Below are positions 61,058-64,000 of a stretch of 64,000 nt of DNA, one piece after another. The stretch comes from Jaapia argillacea MUCL 33604. Lineage: Eukaryota > Basidiomycota > Agaricomycetes > Jaapiales > Jaapiaceae. The stretch is taken from positions 55,906-119,905 of the forward strand of contig KL197718.1 in NCBI GenBank assembly GCA_000697665.1, read 5' to 3'. The first letter of the stretch is position 1. The number at the start of each line of letters is the position of its first letter. Below the pieces are notes generated by a model that saw only the letters and a list, made by a program, of their open reading frames with translations, had not been told where the DNA came from and ran no database searches. Made by a program: the position numbers and the translations under genes.

Positions 61058-63414
61058 TTAGCTCGAGTAGCCCTGACCCTGTGGCAAAACGTATGGCAGG
61101 ACCATTGCGCCATTCGTCCATTGACCCTGGTACTGCTGGTACTGTTGTTGCTGAGACTGTGTCGACGACGACTGGTTTTGAGATTGAGCAGTAGCAGGTG
61201 GCGTGTATTGTTGGTAAGCAGGGTAGTGCGAGTGTGAGAGAGCGTGGGCAGGAGGGGTGGTGGTTGTGGGTGAGTTACCATTCGAGTTCGAGTTCGATGG
61301 TGGCGAAGGTACTCGGGGTGTCGATACACGGGAAGAGTCTCGGGATCCATCTCGTCCTCGACCATGAGCGTTCCGTAAACACTCGTGTTGGCCACTAGCG
61401 AGCAGGGCCAAACCGATCGCGCCATGATCGCCTGAATGTTGGTAATGATACCCTGTAACACCAACTACATCAGACCAAAGCCGAAAGGCGATATGGAAAA
61501 CCGAAGACTCACTCAGGCCGTTCATGTTCTTGTACCTTCTCTGACACTCGCCAACGCCACAAGCAAAAGGTCTCAACCTCCTCTCAGCCTCCCTCTCAAC
61601 CTCCATCATCTCCCTCTCACTCAACTCCCCAACCCCACTGATACCCGCACCAGCAGCAGTCATCGCACTCATCGATGACATACCTGCTTCTGAGGGAGAA
61701 GCAATGTTCATCGTCCCCGATCCATACCCAGCTTGAAGCTGCTTCTCCTGCACCTTCTCCCGCAACACAGCCTGAACCTCACCCAACTCCTTCGCAGGAC
61801 CAAAGTTACATGAGCCGTGGGTCATGTGGTACTTGAGACCGTTGGCTTGCTTGTAGCTCTTGTTGCAGTTCGGCTTGGGACAGCGGAAAGGCTTGGAGAG
61901 GAGGAGGGACGATGCGGGGCGAGAGAGCGTCGTACTGGCCTGAGGCTGGGATTTACTTGATGAAGCTTTCCCAGATGACTTGGATGTCGACGCGCCCGAA
62001 GATGAAGCGACGGTGGATGAAGATGACAAGTGTGACTTGGACGATCCAGATGTTGGCGATGACGTCCGTGATGACGAGGCCGCGCCTGGGAAGAACGTCG
62101 AACCGGGAGCGGGCGATCCCACCCTTGAGCCACTGGGTGTACTCACAGGTGTCGTCGACGCAGAAAACAACAGCGCTGGAGGAACACAAACGTCGGTCAC
62201 TCCGTTCGAACCGTTATCACCACCAAGCTCAAGCCCGTTAGTGTTATATTCACCATAGGGCGAGTAACCATTGAAAGCATCTTCCGCACCGAGACGAGTG
62301 CCGGCAGTCGAGAGATGTGAGTGAGACGAATTCTGTGCAGAACCTCGACGGGAAAGTGGGAAACCGTGCGTCTTGATACTCAGACCCGAATGGCCAACAA
62401 CACCTCGCGACGTTGGTAAAACCGTGGTTGTGTCAAACGCTGATATGGGTGATGGTGAATTTGAGTGGGGGTGTATTTGACTGGGGATCAAAAGATGGGG
62501 GTGTTGTTGAACGGGAGTGGGAGATGGGGAAGGGTAGGCAGAAAGGGGTGTCGACAATGGTGTATCCGGTGGTGTAGGTGCACCAGAAGACGGGGACGAA
62601 GAATCTAAATCGAGTTCCATGTCATCGGGGTCGAAAGGACCCGCATGGTATTGGTGCGCCTGCGCATTTTGAAGATGATGTTGCCCCAGATTTTGGTGGT
62701 GAGAGGGCTGGTTTTGGTGCTGCTGTTGATTTTGGTGCTGAGTCGCCTGCTGTTGTTGGGCATGATGTAATTGTGCCTGTTGCTGAACATGTTGCTGCTG
62801 GAATTGAGCAGCGACAGCAGTCGGATCAGGGTAATATGAAATAGGCTGTCCCTGAGCGTTAAGCTGCTGTTTAACTTGAAGGTGGGGCTGAGAGTAAGGA
62901 TCGACAACGACAACGTGGCATTCCTCGAAATGTTCGAGGAGAGCGTGGAGGTCTGTCAGGTTGAGTCCGCAGCAAGTGTAATTGCGGCACTGCGGAGTAC
63001 GCGTAAGCTCGTGAGTCATGTAATGGTTGGGGGAGGGACGTACGAGCTCGTCCTCCCTCTCGTGAATATTGAAAGCGTTGAGCATGGAACCGCGGTCACT
63101 CTCTACTGAGGACGACATTTTCATGCACTTAAACTCTGTAGGACTGACAGAGCGAGCGGTAAATAAGACGAGAGACATGGAAACGATGGGAATACTCACT
63201 CTAAGGGCCCCAACAGTTGACCTGGCGACACACCAGGATAGAACCTGCTCCCAAAGGAACCTGCTCTCCAGGAGAGCGGTGATCCCAAGACATGGCGAGT
63301 ATATGAAGCAGGGTTGAAAGAACCGCTGCTGTTGCCAGTAAATGAGCCAGAGATCATGGAGATGTCTTCGTTTGCGGAGGAGGGGAGAGCGATGGGTTGT
63401 GAGGTCGCGGCCAT
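61058..63414 (-). CDS. Sfp1-type C2H2 transcription factor
   Basis: Exons 63414-63200, 63143-63044, 62989-61513 and 61452-61058 give 728 residues. The first exon carries YTRHVLGSPLSWRAGSF and FYPGVSPGQLLGPL, as I recall from mushroom relatives. Then come a degenerate finger (CCGLNLTDLHALLEHFEECH), a Gln/His-rich tract (62650-62830), Ser-rich spacers, and the paired Sfp1 fingers CPKPNCNKSYKQANGLKYHM and CGVGECQRRYKNMNGL..HYQHSG with a long gap between. In yeast Sfp1 controls ribosome biogenesis genes and cell size in response to nutrients; the same role is inferred. The first acceptor was set at GTCAG (63144) because the next AG breaks the frame. The second intron (54 bases) is frame-neutral. 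Confidence 0.9.
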
Positions 63415-64000
63415 GGCAGCGTAGTAGTTTGGGTCGGAGAAGTCAAGAGGATAGTAAAAGGATTCCAGGATGAGATATTATATGGAACAGATATGGGTAG
63501 ATGGTTGCACAGCAGGAGACAGGAAGATGTAGAGACAGCGAACAGCAGACAGACAGGGAGCGCAAGTGGTTCCAGAAATCATTGGCCGTGCTTCTTAAGC
63601 GAAGTTCCGACGGGGGCCAAGTCGCCGGTGATTGGCTGGATCCAGTCGCCCGTGAGAACCTTCCTCCTCGCGTGCTCGAGCTCTCGCTTAAGGTCTAGGT
63701 TTATCCATCGGCCCGATCACAAATCCGAAATAAACATAAATAAACATGAATTGGCTGTCATAACGTAATACCGAACTTCTGTAACACACCATCCACCCGG
63801 TTCTCGGAAGCTTGATTGCCGTTGCGTTGCCTGCCTCCAGGCGAGCCTTGGCTTCGAAATCAAGATCCAAGAACCGATGCTGCACTGGATTCAAATACGA
63901 ATCGTTCGATTTCTCATGTAACGGATCTATAACTCTATTCGTGAGGGGGCTATGCAACTGCACTCCAAGACGCCAGCGGCAGCGTGTGCAGAGCGGCCAA
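63415..64000. promoter_or_regulatory. upstream region of the Sfp1-type gene
   Basis: No gene is seen up to the window edge; the segment presumably contains the promoter and 5' UTR. Confidence 0.35.

Noticed and set aside
62650-62830. Microsatellite in the Sfp1-type gene
   Set aside because: The CAG/CAA/CAT-rich stretch is an interrupted Gln/His tract in frame, common in such factors, not a clean repeat.

Overview
The window looks like nuclear DNA of a mushroom-forming basidiomycete (Agaricomycetes). Genes are dense and broken by many 45-70 base introns with GTRNGT donors and CTRAY-like branch sites. Several families are typical of that group: AIP-like F-box proteins, a CPL1/priA-like cysteine-rich secreted protein, an mpaB-type oxygenase and an Sfp1-type zinc-finger factor. 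No prokaryotic, organellar, tRNA, rRNA or CRISPR feature was seen. All exon chains were built by hand from reading frames, splice consensus and family motifs; most close exactly in phase.

Layout. 1-1145: three short repeats with tRNA-like Pol III boxes, two of them an inverted pair. 1935-7100: a TAG1-like vacuolar membrane protein, an ornithine cyclodeaminase-family enzyme and the cleavage factor CFIm25. 7101-9883: no recognisable gene, but a diverged duplicated segment. 9884-24197: a 22-exon SLC26-STAS-cNMP transporter, a 1662-residue RhoGEF, a 10-exon F-box protein and an alpha/beta hydrolase. 24665-29073: an epimerase relic, then two tandem NmrA-like reductases with identical exon plans. 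29321-36511: two F-box-like paralogues, one with an in-frame stop, and a third F-box/LRR-like gene. 36933-42471: a reductase that looks like the last domain of an NRPS-like enzyme, a D-amino-acid oxidase and the C-4 sterol methyl oxidase Erg25. 43193-49279: an AzgA purine permease built partly from micro-exons, a short-chain dehydrogenase and the cysteine-rich secreted protein. 50096-57597: a disordered protein, a C2H2 factor divergent from TAF11, and the mpaB-type oxygenase. 57598-61057: mostly empty with one decayed coding fragment. 61058-63414: the Sfp1-type factor.

Functionally this is mostly housekeeping: mRNA 3' processing, TFIID, growth control, sterol synthesis, purine and vacuolar transport, Rho signalling. 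Lineage-expanded families (F-box-like genes, NmrA-like reductases, secreted protein) sit between. The enzymes at 36933-40814 stand side by side on one strand, but nothing in the sequence proves a pathway. No wholly new system was proven. The most unusual signals are the micro-exon chain in the permease, three probable GC-AG introns, the inverted SINE-like pair and the isolated reductase domain.
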